A stretch of 20,592 nt of DNA from a virus: the IMG/VR virus record IMGVR_UViG_3300026184_000118, positions 1 to 20,592 of that record; one strand, 5' to 3'. Each line of letters begins with the position of its first letter. Position 1 is the first letter of the stretch. The notes under the pieces are model-generated. The model was given only the letters and a program-made list of their open reading frames with translations. It was not told where the DNA came from and did not search any database. This document shows, piece after piece, positions 12,900 to 20,592 of this stretch. A program made the position numbers and the translations under genes.

Positions 12900-13632
12900 A
12901 AGCGAAACCGGCTCAACCCCATCAGGCGGGTCGAAAACCTTGCTTAATGGGGTTAACGAGGTTCTAAAGCGCACTCAGGCTATCAGCAGTCAGAGTGAGC
13001 TGACCTCTTTGACCAGTTCAGCTAAACAGCCGAGCGTTGATATTGCGATTCAGGTTTTGAATGAGCTTGTCCACCAGCTTTATGACGAGGCAAAAATACC
13101 TACGCCCAATGGCGTTGGAACAAGCACTATAACGCTTATTGCAGACGACCGAGACTATGAGCTCCCTTCAGACCTCCTCCGTATCAGATACCCTCTGATC
13201 GACCAAACTAATTCGGATACGATCTACGAATACCCTGGCGGGTATAGTCAGTTGTTCAGCGATCAGGAAGAGCCCTCAAATTATACCGGCCAGCCTCATC
13301 TTGCCGCAATCCGCCCAACTGATGGGTATTTGTATCTTGACCGCGTACCAACCTCTACAGAAGCCGGGAAAACCTACACCTTCCTGTACGATAAAGAGTT
13401 AACTTTGGCGGAGGCTGGAGACACCTTTCCTTTTCGGGACACAGTATTTTGGGCTTTAATTCCCGCTGCCGCTCAAATGGTAAAATCTGAGATGCAAAAC
13501 AAGTTCAACGGCGGTCTATTTAAAATGAGTATGGGGCGGGCTGCAAGACTTTTAACGAGGACAGTTCCACAAAGCAGCTGGCTGCCTGACAGGACGGTGA
13601 CTGTTAAGGGAACCGACCCCTATGCCAACTAA
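12883..13632 (+). CDS. head-tail adaptor protein, SU10/gp6-like
   Basis: A 249-residue protein that should sit beneath the portal and join head to tail. It shows GVNEVLKRTQAISSQSEL near the N-terminus, then a helix AIQVLNELVHQLYDEAK, the core ADDRDYELPSDLLRIRYPLI, and a late helical block (FWALIPAAAQMVKSEMQNKF). The N-terminal LNxVLxRTGxI-like helix with a YxLPxDxLRI strand is typical of podovirus adaptor proteins. Overlaps with both neighbours (17 and 11 bases) and the order capsid, adaptor, nozzle support it. The family name is from pattern, not a search. Confidence 0.75.
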   Translation: MAIIVESETGSTPSGGSKTLLNGVNEVLKRTQAISSQSELTSLTSSAKQPSVDIAIQVLNELVHQLYDEAKIPTPNGVGTSTITLIADDRDYELPSDLLRIRYPLIDQTNSDTIYEYPGGYSQLFSDQEEPSNYTGQPHLAAIRPTDGYLYLDRVPTSTEAGKTYTFLYDKELTLAEAGDTFPFRDTVFWALIPAAAQMVKSEMQNKFNGGLFKMSMGRAARLLTRTVPQSSWLPDRTVTVKGTDPYAN

Positions 13633-15220
13633 ATTCGGGCCAGAGGAAAATGCCGTCATTATCCGCTTTGGCGGAGGGGTTAATAGCACGGCAGCCGACG
13701 ATGAGATAGCAGAACGCGAGGCTGCTGCCGGAGATAATTTTACGCTCGATGTGCAATCCTCTACGTTCCAACCAAGGTCTGCATTCGATAAACTTGGAAC
13801 AACCCCTAATGGCTCGGAGATTCGGGGATTTGCCAACCTGCAAAAGACAGACGGCACAGTTTCGATGCTTGTTCAGGCTGGCACGGAAGTCTATGAGTGG
13901 GACGGATCAAGTTTTTCTTCTTCCAAAGGGACGGTAAGCTCTACTGCGCAGCTTCGTGGGCCACTGTCGCAAAACTGGCTTTTGGACGATGAGGTCATAA
14001 TCACAGACCTGAATCTTCAGGAGCCCGTTATGAAGTGGGATGGTACGACATTATCGACCGTTTCATTCACCGACGAATCATCAGCATCATGGACAGGAGA
14101 ATTTCGGGCAAAATACGCCACAATATCCAGCGAGCGAGTTGTTTTCGGTAACGTTTATGACAATGGCTCGACCTTCCCTCATCTGATTGTCGGGGCAAAG
14201 CGAGGCGATTATACAGTACTATCTGTGTCTCAGCGCCCATCCTCTGCATTGAGCGCAGAAGATCCGTTTTTTCTTATCCAGCCTGATTACAAGCCTGTTA
14301 ACGGGCAGGTTCAGGCATTTGGAATACTAGTCACTTCATCGAAAAACGGTGAACTGTTCAAACTAACTGGCGCAAATGCCACTGACTTTGCTTTTGAGAG
14401 CTTTTATCCTCGTTCTGGTGTGGCTGGAGATGAGGGGATGGTCTTTACAGGTAACGATATAATTTATGGGCGGCCCGGCCGGATTGAGAGCCTGAAGGCT
14501 TCAGATAAGTTCGGCGATACCGAGAATGATGACCTCTCAATAAAAATCTCCAGTAGCATTGAAAGTATTGCTGGATGGACGTTGGCTTATAACCAGAGAA
14601 ACCAGCGAATTTATTGTTTCCCTGATGGGGATACGAAGATGTGGGTTTTGTTTAAGCCAATGTTAAACACAGAACTATCTCCATGGGCAAGATGGATAAC
14701 AGCTCACTCGACTTCATTTCAGCCGACGACTGTGATGAGCATGTTAGATCCTGGGGACAACCTTGAATATACTTTTTTTGGTGATTCCTCTGGAAACCTT
14801 TATAGGCTTGAGGGTTCTGGCTCATCAGGGGATGGCGGGACTGATATAATCAGGACAACTCGGTCTTCAGCGCAGTTTAGGGCAAATTTGGATGCAATCG
14901 CTTATCAGGTTCAAGGATGGATTAAATATAAGTCCCTTGATGAGGCCGATATTGACATTACGATACTATACAATGGCGTCGAGGTTTTTGACCAAAGCAT
15001 CTCAGTGACAATACCCGCATCATCGGGGAGGAAGGTTTACGGTGGAGGATACTATTACAGCGACGCGAACTACTACTCAGAATCCCTCTCTGGGCGACTC
15101 ACACGCAGAGAGTTCCAAATCCCGCACGGGGCGGAAGAGTTCCAGGTCAGGATCACGTACAACGGAACAGCTAGGCCAGAAATCCAGGAGATCGGACTCC
15201 GCTTCGAGGAAACCGCCTAG
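13622..15220 (+). CDS. tail nozzle / tail stabilisation protein
   Basis: A 532-residue, beta-rich protein with many short strands and turns. It opens with NAVIIRFGGGVNSTAADDEI and a DNFTLD block, which is typical of podovirus nozzle or DNA-stabilisation proteins (P22 gp10-like and SU10-like). The repeated EVYEWDG, VMKWDG and NLYRLEG-type strands suggest a beta-propeller. Its C-terminal third forms a jelly-roll-like end (IDITILYNGVEVFD to VRITYNG). It should close the short tail below the adaptor. It overlaps the adaptor by 11 bases, and its last 179 bases are also read in a second frame by the next gene. Confidence 0.8.
   Translation: MPTKFGPEENAVIIRFGGGVNSTAADDEIAEREAAAGDNFTLDVQSSTFQPRSAFDKLGTTPNGSEIRGFANLQKTDGTVSMLVQAGTEVYEWDGSSFSSSKGTVSSTAQLRGPLSQNWLLDDEVIITDLNLQEPVMKWDGTTLSTVSFTDESSASWTGEFRAKYATISSERVVFGNVYDNGSTFPHLIVGAKRGDYTVLSVSQRPSSALSAEDPFFLIQPDYKPVNGQVQAFGILVTSSKNGELFKLTGANATDFAFESFYPRSGVAGDEGMVFTGNDIIYGRPGRIESLKASDKFGDTENDDLSIKISSSIESIAGWTLAYNQRNQRIYCFPDGDTKMWVLFKPMLNTELSPWARWITAHSTSFQPTTVMSMLDPGDNLEYTFFGDSSGNLYRLEGSGSSGDGGTDIIRTTRSSAQFRANLDAIAYQVQGWIKYKSLDEADIDITILYNGVEVFDQSISVTIPASSGRKVYGGGYYYSDANYYSESLSGRLTRREFQIPHGAEEFQVRITYNGTARPEIQEIGLRFEETA
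15025..15035 (+). promoter_or_regulatory. ribosome binding site that decides a GTG start
   Basis: GGGGAGGAAGG is a strong SD-like run inside the nozzle gene, 6 to 10 bases before the GTG at 15042. It is the main support for translation of the next gene beginning inside the nozzle gene. Confidence 0.4.
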
Positions 15221-15689
15221 ACTAAATAGAACATTAGGGCGAAATGTCCTTATACAAGATTTAGATGAGGAGGGATTAAAGTATCTATGGGTTGCTTATA
15301 AAAAAGGGCTTTTACCTCTGGAGGAGGGGATGGGCGTACAACAATTTAATGAGCAGGCCGTCGAGTTTCTTCTGGCAAATTACGATTTTGCCTGGTTAAT
15401 TGGAGATAAGCCGTTCGGCATCATTTTCGGGCAAAGTGTCGGCCCGATGGTTATGCTGGGAGACGCAACATGGTTTCCGTGGGCCTCGAAGCGAAACATC
15501 ATGGAGGGCGTAGTTCAGATAATCAATGACTTGCGAAAGACCCTGAAACTGCTATTGTATTGTGATATGAAAGACAAGACTTTTTATGAGTATGTAGCCA
15601 AGCATGGCATTTTGCGCCGTGTCGGGCATATTCACGATGTAAAAAATGAGCCTATGGTGCTCTGGGAGTCAAAATCATGGGAGGCCTAG
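15042..15689 (+). CDS. GNAT-like acetyltransferase protein with Ser/Arg-rich overlap region
   Basis: The conserved part (about residues 66-215) has alternating strands and helices, LLANYDFAWLIGDKPFGIIF, a GDATWFPWASKRNIMEGVVQ stretch and LKLLLYCDMKD, then YVAKHGILRRVGHIHD, resembling the compact GNAT-like fold of phage proteins placed after the nozzle. The acetyl-CoA loop is not clear, so catalysis is uncertain. The frame has no ATG near the end of the nozzle gene. The GTG at 15042 with a strong SD site is the best start and adds about 60 Ser- and Arg-rich residues encoded antiphase to the nozzle. A later rare start or a +1 frameshift from the nozzle gene are alternatives. Confidence 0.6.
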   Translation: MEDTITATRTTTQNPSLGDSHAESSKSRTGRKSSRSGSRTTEQLGQKSRRSDSASRKPPRLNRTLGRNVLIQDLDEEGLKYLWVAYKKGLLPLEEGMGVQQFNEQAVEFLLANYDFAWLIGDKPFGIIFGQSVGPMVMLGDATWFPWASKRNIMEGVVQIINDLRKTLKLLLYCDMKDKTFYEYVAKHGILRRVGHIHDVKNEPMVLWESKSWEA

Positions 15690-16357
15690 TATCGTCAGTA
15701 TCAGATGCCATCACTGGCGGTTCAGATTCCGCCATGAAGCCGCTAAAGGACTTCAAACCGACGCCTTTTAGAACCGCCGGGTTGAGTGGATCGACGCAAG
15801 ATGGAACCTTTCAGCTCACTCGCTCTGGCCAGCTCACTAATGCGCTATCTGGCGTTCAGGGCTCTTTAACAGGCCGGGCTCAAGGATTTCGTGACCTTAT
15901 ACCTCAAACAGCAAGTGGTTTTGGTGCATTAACTGAGGCCGGGGTTAACCGCCTTCAGGACAAACGCCGACGCGCTGTGGGGAATCTCAGAGAAAACCTC
16001 GCTCGTAGACGTGTATCAGGGTCGTCTTTTGGTTCAGATGCGCTTGCCCGAGCTGAGGCAGAGTTTGCCCGTGAAGAAGAAGATTTCCGAGCCCAAACTG
16101 GACTACAGGAGATTGATACCACGATGCGGTTAATTGACGCCGCGACTCAAGCAGATACGCAGGCCGCTCAAACAACTTTGAAGCAGTTGAATTTTGAGTC
16201 TGAGTTAGGGGCTAAATTAAGCTCAGATATTAGCCAGCTCATGTCAAGAAACGCTGAAATGCAGTCCCAAGTTGCGACAGAGTTTGCTGGGGCAAGGGCA
16301 AATATTGTCGGCTCTTTGACTGGCGCAGCCACAACAGGATATATAGCGGGGTTATAA
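15677..16357 (+). CDS. internal virion (ejection) protein 1
   Basis: A 226-residue protein with GGGAG (15663-15667) before its ATG, overlapping the previous gene by 13 bases. It starts with a Gly/Ser-rich, hydrophobic-tinged segment (MGGLVSSVSDAITGGSDSA), then becomes mostly helical and rich in Ala, Gln and Arg (KRRRAVGNLRENLARRRVSG, then ALARAEAEFAREEEDFRAQT), and ends in a Gly/Ala hydrophobic helix (NIVGSLTGAATTGYIAGL). Podoviruses encode about three such proteins after the nozzle; they are ejected with the DNA and form a channel in the host envelope. The role is inferred from order and composition. Confidence 0.7.
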   Translation: MGGLVSSVSDAITGGSDSAMKPLKDFKPTPFRTAGLSGSTQDGTFQLTRSGQLTNALSGVQGSLTGRAQGFRDLIPQTASGFGALTEAGVNRLQDKRRRAVGNLRENLARRRVSGSSFGSDALARAEAEFAREEEDFRAQTGLQEIDTTMRLIDAATQADTQAAQTTLKQLNFESELGAKLSSDISQLMSRNAEMQSQVATEFAGARANIVGSLTGAATTGYIAGL

Positions 16358-16358
16358 C

Positions 16359-17552
16359 ATGGCATTAAGTTCAGCATTTGGGCAGGGCGCACAGGCGGGA
16401 TCTCAGGCAGTTACGAGAGGTATTGGCCTGCGTCAGTCTGAGCAGCAAATACAGCAGAAGAAGCAGGAAGCGATGCTCAGCTCGTTTAATGACATGCGTG
16501 AGCAGGCTTTGACTACCGCCAAGACCATTCGAGAAAACGCTACCCAGCGCCAGATGGCGGGTGAGCAAGTCGATATGGGCAAGGTTAATCAGTTGATTGA
16601 CACCATTAAGAACAAAGCAGTCCTCTCAGCGACTGCTTTGAGAGGCGGCGGGTTGCCAGTTGATCCAGATCTTACTTCTCAGCAGTTTGAGGCAATTAAG
16701 AGCGCCCCAACAGCTCAGCAACAGGCTCAAGTGGCAGGGCAGACCGAGGCCATTAAGCAAGCAAAAGTTGCAGAAGCTACAGGGGAAACCGCAACATTCT
16801 ATGATCCAGAGACGGACTCTTTTGAAGAAATCCGCGTAAGTGACAAGGCTTTGATAGATAAGGCGATTCAGGACGGAAAATTCAAGATGCCAGCAGAACT
16901 TAGTGCCGGCGATACGACGCGCCTAACAAAGAGCGGGGCGAACAAAATTGAACAGACGATGATCGATGATGAAATCTCGACCAAACAGAATATTAAAAAT
17001 ATTCAACCTATCATTGATCTTATTTCAAGTGATGATTATGTGGGCGGCGTTTCTGGCCAGTTGTTACAGAACATCAATAGCGCGGTTGCTCAGTATCGAC
17101 AACTTACCGGTCAGGACTCCGTTCTCACAGAAGATGGACAGTTAGATGAGTCCAAAGTTGATTTGTCTGAGGAAAATATGGGCAGGTTCCGAAGGGCCGC
17201 CGCAACAAGCGAAAGGACAGGCAGCGCGGTTCTTGAATTAGCTTATCTCCATGCAAAATCGCTTGATCCAGGCGGCCGCCTTTCTGATGCTGACGTGAGG
17301 AACGCCGAGCGTATTCTCGGGGATGGCGCAGATAAGGCAACAAGAATACGCCTTCTTAGAGACCTTCAGGAGCGAATGGTTAGAAATTACAACGTAGCTA
17401 ATAAGGTGAGATCAAGGGCGCTTGGGATACAGCCAGATCCTATATCTATTGACGAAATTAAAGGCGAAGAACGCCCTCCCATACCTACTAGTAACGGCGA
17501 TGATGCTGCTACATCTATTTTGCGTGACGCCGGGCTGTTGGATGAGGAATAA
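16359..17552 (+). CDS. internal virion (ejection) protein 2
   Basis: A 397-residue, almost wholly helical protein starting one base after the previous stop. The N-terminus is Gly/Ala-rich (MALSSAFGQGAQAGSQAVTR) and is followed by Gln-rich coiled-coil-like stretches (RQSEQQIQQKKQEAMLSSFN). The middle has a DDYVGGVSGQLLQNINSAVA section, and a C-terminal helical domain (LSDADVRNAERILGDGADKA) ends in an acidic tail. This resembles the second ejection protein of podoviruses and matches the order. No enzyme motif is visible. Confidence 0.7.
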   Translation: MALSSAFGQGAQAGSQAVTRGIGLRQSEQQIQQKKQEAMLSSFNDMREQALTTAKTIRENATQRQMAGEQVDMGKVNQLIDTIKNKAVLSATALRGGGLPVDPDLTSQQFEAIKSAPTAQQQAQVAGQTEAIKQAKVAEATGETATFYDPETDSFEEIRVSDKALIDKAIQDGKFKMPAELSAGDTTRLTKSGANKIEQTMIDDEISTKQNIKNIQPIIDLISSDDYVGGVSGQLLQNINSAVAQYRQLTGQDSVLTEDGQLDESKVDLSEENMGRFRRAAATSERTGSAVLELAYLHAKSLDPGGRLSDADVRNAERILGDGADKATRIRLLRDLQERMVRNYNVANKVRSRALGIQPDPISIDEIKGEERPPIPTSNGDDAATSILRDAGLLDEE

Positions 17553-17554
17553 TA

Positions 17555-20299
17555 ATGGGTTTTGAAACTGATATTACGCGCAATATTGTTAAAGAGCGCA
17601 AAGATGTGTTCCAGAAGCTCCCTAAAGAGGAGAGGTTAAAAGCTGTCCAAAAAATACAAAATATGCTCAAAGAGCGAAATCAGGATGAACTAATTGCTAT
17701 TGCCTCACAGCGAGCAAAAGTTTTAACTCCAGCGATGGCAGAGGAGTTGAAAACAGAACAGGAAATTACCCGAAAGGTTGAGCAGGAGTCTGGCGTTCAG
17801 CCCAGGCCTGAAGGCGAAACTGCGATTTTCACTGAGCAGGAAAGAGAGACTGGTCTACCTATCTCTGTTCAGGCTCAGCGCCGCGACCTACAAGAGAAGG
17901 AGCAAGAGGCAGCCCTACAAAGAAAAGGGGTTGCTACACGCGAAGAACTGCCCGCGGGCGATGTGGCAATGGGGTTCGGGGCAGATTCTCGTAAAGCACT
18001 AAGCGAGGCTTTATCAAATCACTTCAAAACCCCCGTGACGGTGGTAAAACATGGAGAAGATTTTTTATATCTCGATCCAGAAGACCAGATTATTAAACGA
18101 GCTAATCCGGGCGTTGCTGGGAGTATTGGTATAGGTCTTCCTATTGCCGGAGACATACTTGGCACAATAGCTGGCGGAATAGCGACAAAAGGGCGAGGGG
18201 CTCCTAAGATGCTCGCAGGAGAAACCGTGGGCTCGACAGCCGGGACAACTGCCGGAGAATTTACCCGCCTGATGATCGGCAAAGCTCTTGGAGTGCATGA
18301 CATGGATTTAGGAACTATGTTCGCAAAGGCCGGTATTGAAGGCACAAAGGCTGGCGGCATGACGCTTGCTACAGGTGGGTTAATATCCTCAGCGAAAGGG
18401 GTCAATAATTTTTTGAAGGGGCGCATATTCACGCGCGACGAGGCGCTAAGACACGGTCTGAGTCAAGAACAAGCCGACGCTGCAATAGAAGAGATCAATA
18501 AAATTCTTGGCAGAAAAGGCGTCAAAGGGACTTTATATACTCGAACTGGCGATCCCGTTATAGGTGCGAGAGAGGCTGAGGTGCGCAGAAATATTAGGCA
18601 TAACACAGACTTTTTTGAGCGCGATCTATCTGACCAAAGGGCCATTAAAGAGGCTCTAGACAAAGTTACACAACCCGGAAAGATGGATGGCGGAAGAAAA
18701 ATATCGTCTGTATTCAAAAAGCAGATTGGCGACCGTATCGACAAAGGGCGGAAAATCGCCGCAAAAACAGCGGAAGATTTTAAACGGCAACTCGACCAGA
18801 TTGGTAAAGTTAGCAAAGAGCAAGTAGGCGAGCCTACCAGGCAGGTCATCAAGGCAAAACGTGATGCTGCAAAACAAGTTGAAAACGATATGTGGGACAA
18901 TATCAGAAAATCTGCCGGGTACAACAAAACTTCAGAGACATACGGTATTGGGATTGACACAGGTGATGCTGTAGAGCAGTTAAAGACAAACCTTGTTCGC
19001 CGTTCTGACACGGCTTCAACTGTAATAACAAAGCGCGGAGCATCAAAGATATTTTCAGGCAAAGGCAAAAAGACGGCCGATCTCGCTGATTACAACAGAG
19101 AGCTATCAGACCTTCGCACAGAAATCCGCGCGGCAACAAAAAACAAACAATTTGGTGATCCCCAGATTCGTGACCTGAAAGCCGCAGAAGAAGCAATGGT
19201 TCAAGACCGCCGCCTGGCGCTCATTCGTCAGGGTAAAGGTGACTTACTTGCAAAGATTGAGGCAGCCGAAGACGCTACACGAAAATTCAACGAGAAATTT
19301 AATAGAAGTGTTATCGGCGATTTGATGGCGAAGAATGAAAACGATGTCTTCAAAATCAAGAGCAAAGACTTTGTTGATAAAACATTAAAAGGAAGTGCTG
19401 AAGAGGCCGATCAATTACTGGCTGTTATCGGTGACAAGCCTTCACTAATTGTCAAGTGGAAAGAGGGAATCGCAGACGCCTACAAGCGCGCTGCATTTAA
19501 AGGCGGGAAATTTAATAAAGAAGCTAGCGAGGAGTTTATTGGCAAACATCAGGATGTTTTATCAAAATTCTTTGATGAATCAGAATTAAACAGATTTCGC
19601 AAAGTCGGAGGTTTGTCTGAAACTGTTGAAAAACAATCAAAGCAGCTTGAACGTATTATAGCGACAGCCAACAAAAAATGGGGCCGTGGGAAGATGAAAT
19701 CCCTCGATCCAGATGCGCTAGTTAAGTTTGTTACAAATGACAGCGGTAGCTTTATTAAGCCTCTTGACGAGGGTGTGCAGACCGCCGTCAATAAGATCAA
19801 GTACGTCAAGAATATGACAAAAAATTACCCTGGTGCATGGAGTTCTTTCAAAGAAGAATTCGGAACATCACTGCGTAATGACTTGCTTGATAACAAGACA
19901 GGCTTTATAAATCCAACAAAAATGGCAAAGCTTGTAAAAGAAAGGGAATCGGTAATAAAAGAGATTATGGGGGATGAGTATTATAATAATCTTTCAGTAA
20001 TCAATGAGGTTGTGCAGCTTACCGCCAGAAAACCGCAGGTCCTTAGCGGCAGCGAGACGGTTTCCGGTATAAAACAAATATTCAGAAGCGCCGTTGCCCC
20101 ACCGCTGACTCGTCGAGGAAGGGCTTTTACTGCTGTCGTTATCTTCGATAACAAGCGCGCACATGATGTTATGGCGGAAGCACTTCTTAATCCAGAGTCG
20201 ATGAAAACAGTTGCCAAGTTGGCTGAGCATAATACATTAACTAGAGAGGCTCTTGAATTAGCGGCCTCTGTAGGCATCATAGGGGCCACCAATGAGTAA
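17555..20299 (+). CDS. internal virion (ejection) protein 3, large (914 aa)
   Basis: The largest protein in the window, in the position of the T7 gp16-like ejection protein. It is highly charged and helical except for residues about 185-285, a Gly/Ala-rich hydrophobic region (GVAGSIGIGLPIAGDILGTI, AGETVGSTAGTTAGEF, AGGMTLATGGLISSA) that could insert in or cross a membrane. An ordered block at 133-180 (VAMGFGADSRKALSEALS, then DFLYLDPED) looks like a small globular domain. I see no lytic transglycosylase or peptidase catalytic motif, unlike T7 gp16. Long coiled-coil-like segments fill the rest. The stop overlaps the tail-fibre start by 8 bases. Confidence 0.75.
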   Translation: MGFETDITRNIVKERKDVFQKLPKEERLKAVQKIQNMLKERNQDELIAIASQRAKVLTPAMAEELKTEQEITRKVEQESGVQPRPEGETAIFTEQERETGLPISVQAQRRDLQEKEQEAALQRKGVATREELPAGDVAMGFGADSRKALSEALSNHFKTPVTVVKHGEDFLYLDPEDQIIKRANPGVAGSIGIGLPIAGDILGTIAGGIATKGRGAPKMLAGETVGSTAGTTAGEFTRLMIGKALGVHDMDLGTMFAKAGIEGTKAGGMTLATGGLISSAKGVNNFLKGRIFTRDEALRHGLSQEQADAAIEEINKILGRKGVKGTLYTRTGDPVIGAREAEVRRNIRHNTDFFERDLSDQRAIKEALDKVTQPGKMDGGRKISSVFKKQIGDRIDKGRKIAAKTAEDFKRQLDQIGKVSKEQVGEPTRQVIKAKRDAAKQVENDMWDNIRKSAGYNKTSETYGIGIDTGDAVEQLKTNLVRRSDTASTVITKRGASKIFSGKGKKTADLADYNRELSDLRTEIRAATKNKQFGDPQIRDLKAAEEAMVQDRRLALIRQGKGDLLAKIEAAEDATRKFNEKFNRSVIGDLMAKNENDVFKIKSKDFVDKTLKGSAEEADQLLAVIGDKPSLIVKWKEGIADAYKRAAFKGGKFNKEASEEFIGKHQDVLSKFFDESELNRFRKVGGLSETVEKQSKQLERIIATANKKWGRGKMKSLDPDALVKFVTNDSGSFIKPLDEGVQTAVNKIKYVKNMTKNYPGAWSSFKEEFGTSLRNDLLDNKTGFINPTKMAKLVKERESVIKEIMGDEYYNNLSVINEVVQLTARKPQVLSGSETVSGIKQIFRSAVAPPLTRRGRAFTAVVIFDNKRAHDVMAEALLNPESMKTVAKLAEHNTLTREALELAASVGIIGATNE

Positions 20300-20592
20300 T
20301 CCATACACTTCACAATCCATTTCGGGCTATAACTCAAGCCCACCTTCGGATGACGGGTCGCAGAACTCTACGAACGAGATCACGTGGGCCAAGCATAAAA
20401 CAAAGCTCGCTGACCCGGTAAAGACGCTTTCCGAGGCAATTAACACCGAATTGCTGTCTGCCTTTGCATCTCTGTTTGGTGGCAATATCTCTACCCATTC
20501 TACTGCCTATACTGTCGTAGCAGGAGATAGAGGGAAATTCCTATCTGTAACAGGAACAACCACAATCACGCTTTTGGATATTTCTACTGCCG
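20292..20592 (+). CDS. tail fibre or tail protein, N-terminal part (runs off the window)
   Basis: The frame is open from the ATG at 20292 to the window end (100 codons). The start has AGGGG (20280-20284) 7 bases upstream. It begins SNPYTSQSISGYNSSPPSDD, then TNEITWAKHKTKLADPVKTL and SEAINTELLSAF, and passes into Thr/Ser-rich strands (YTVVAGDRGKFLSVTGTTTI). The WAKHKTKLADPxKTLxEAIN block is a pattern I recall from tail-associated proteins at this position in podoviruses, where the N-terminus attaches to the tail. Whether it is a host-binding fibre, spike or a short tail protein depends on the missing end. Confidence 0.7.
   Translation, partial: MSNPYTSQSISGYNSSPPSDDGSQNSTNEITWAKHKTKLADPVKTLSEAINTELLSAFASLFGGNISTHSTAYTVVAGDRGKFLSVTGTTTITLLDISTA

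Noticed and set aside
18463-19068. 201-codon open frame on the minus strand
   Set aside because: It lies fully inside the large ejection protein gene, its Ser/Leu/Pro-rich composition is that of an antisense shadow, and it has no SD site or known pattern.
1-20592. CRISPR array, tRNA genes, insertion sequences, integrase or attachment sites
   Set aside because: None noticed by eye: no regularly spaced identical repeats, no tRNA-like arms, no transposase or recombinase pattern.

Overview
The window is one arm of a tailed double-stranded DNA phage (or prophage) genome, and every gene I can support reads on the + strand. The late genes run: small terminase subunit, large terminase subunit, portal, scaffold, N4-gp56-type major capsid protein, head-tail adaptor, tail nozzle, an acetyltransferase-like protein, three ejection (internal virion) proteins, and the start of a tail fibre. 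This is a short-tailed (podovirus) layout. The sigma70-type promoter, strong Shine-Dalgarno (SD) sites and protein types suggest a proteobacterial, probably gammaproteobacterial, host; that host call is an inference.

Positions 1-1902 hold a train of very small genes joined by ATGA or GTGA overlaps: cysteine-pair (zinc-binding-like) proteins, a helix-turn-helix protein, a small barrel-like protein and a two-helix membrane protein. The train ends in a C4 zinc-finger gene broken by an in-frame TAA. Positions 1903-3456 hold a candidate leaderless promoter, the small terminase gene, two tiny membrane-protein genes, and a 94-residue phage protein behind a near-consensus promoter. Positions 3457-3827 contain no convincing gene, but do hold an 87-base tract with only two T residues and 10-base imperfect tandem repeats.

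The most unusual part is 3995-6885. Five overlapping genes encode a GT-A glycosyltransferase, a Rossmann-like glycan enzyme, a sulfotransferase, a SAM-dependent methyltransferase and a second DxD glycosyltransferase. They lie between the two terminase genes and run by overlap into the large terminase gene, so they are probably expressed with the packaging and structural genes. Together they look like a glycan-building and glycan-decorating module; the target (virion, host surface or phage DNA) cannot be read from sequence.

Positions 6864-20592 are the packaging, head and tail block. Two genes here begin inside the previous gene in another frame with non-ATG starts: a TTG start inside the portal gene and a GTG start inside the nozzle gene. 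A hairpin terminator with a TTCG loop follows the capsid gene and probably sets capsid expression above that of the genes downstream. No lysis, replication, integration, tRNA or CRISPR feature was recognised.
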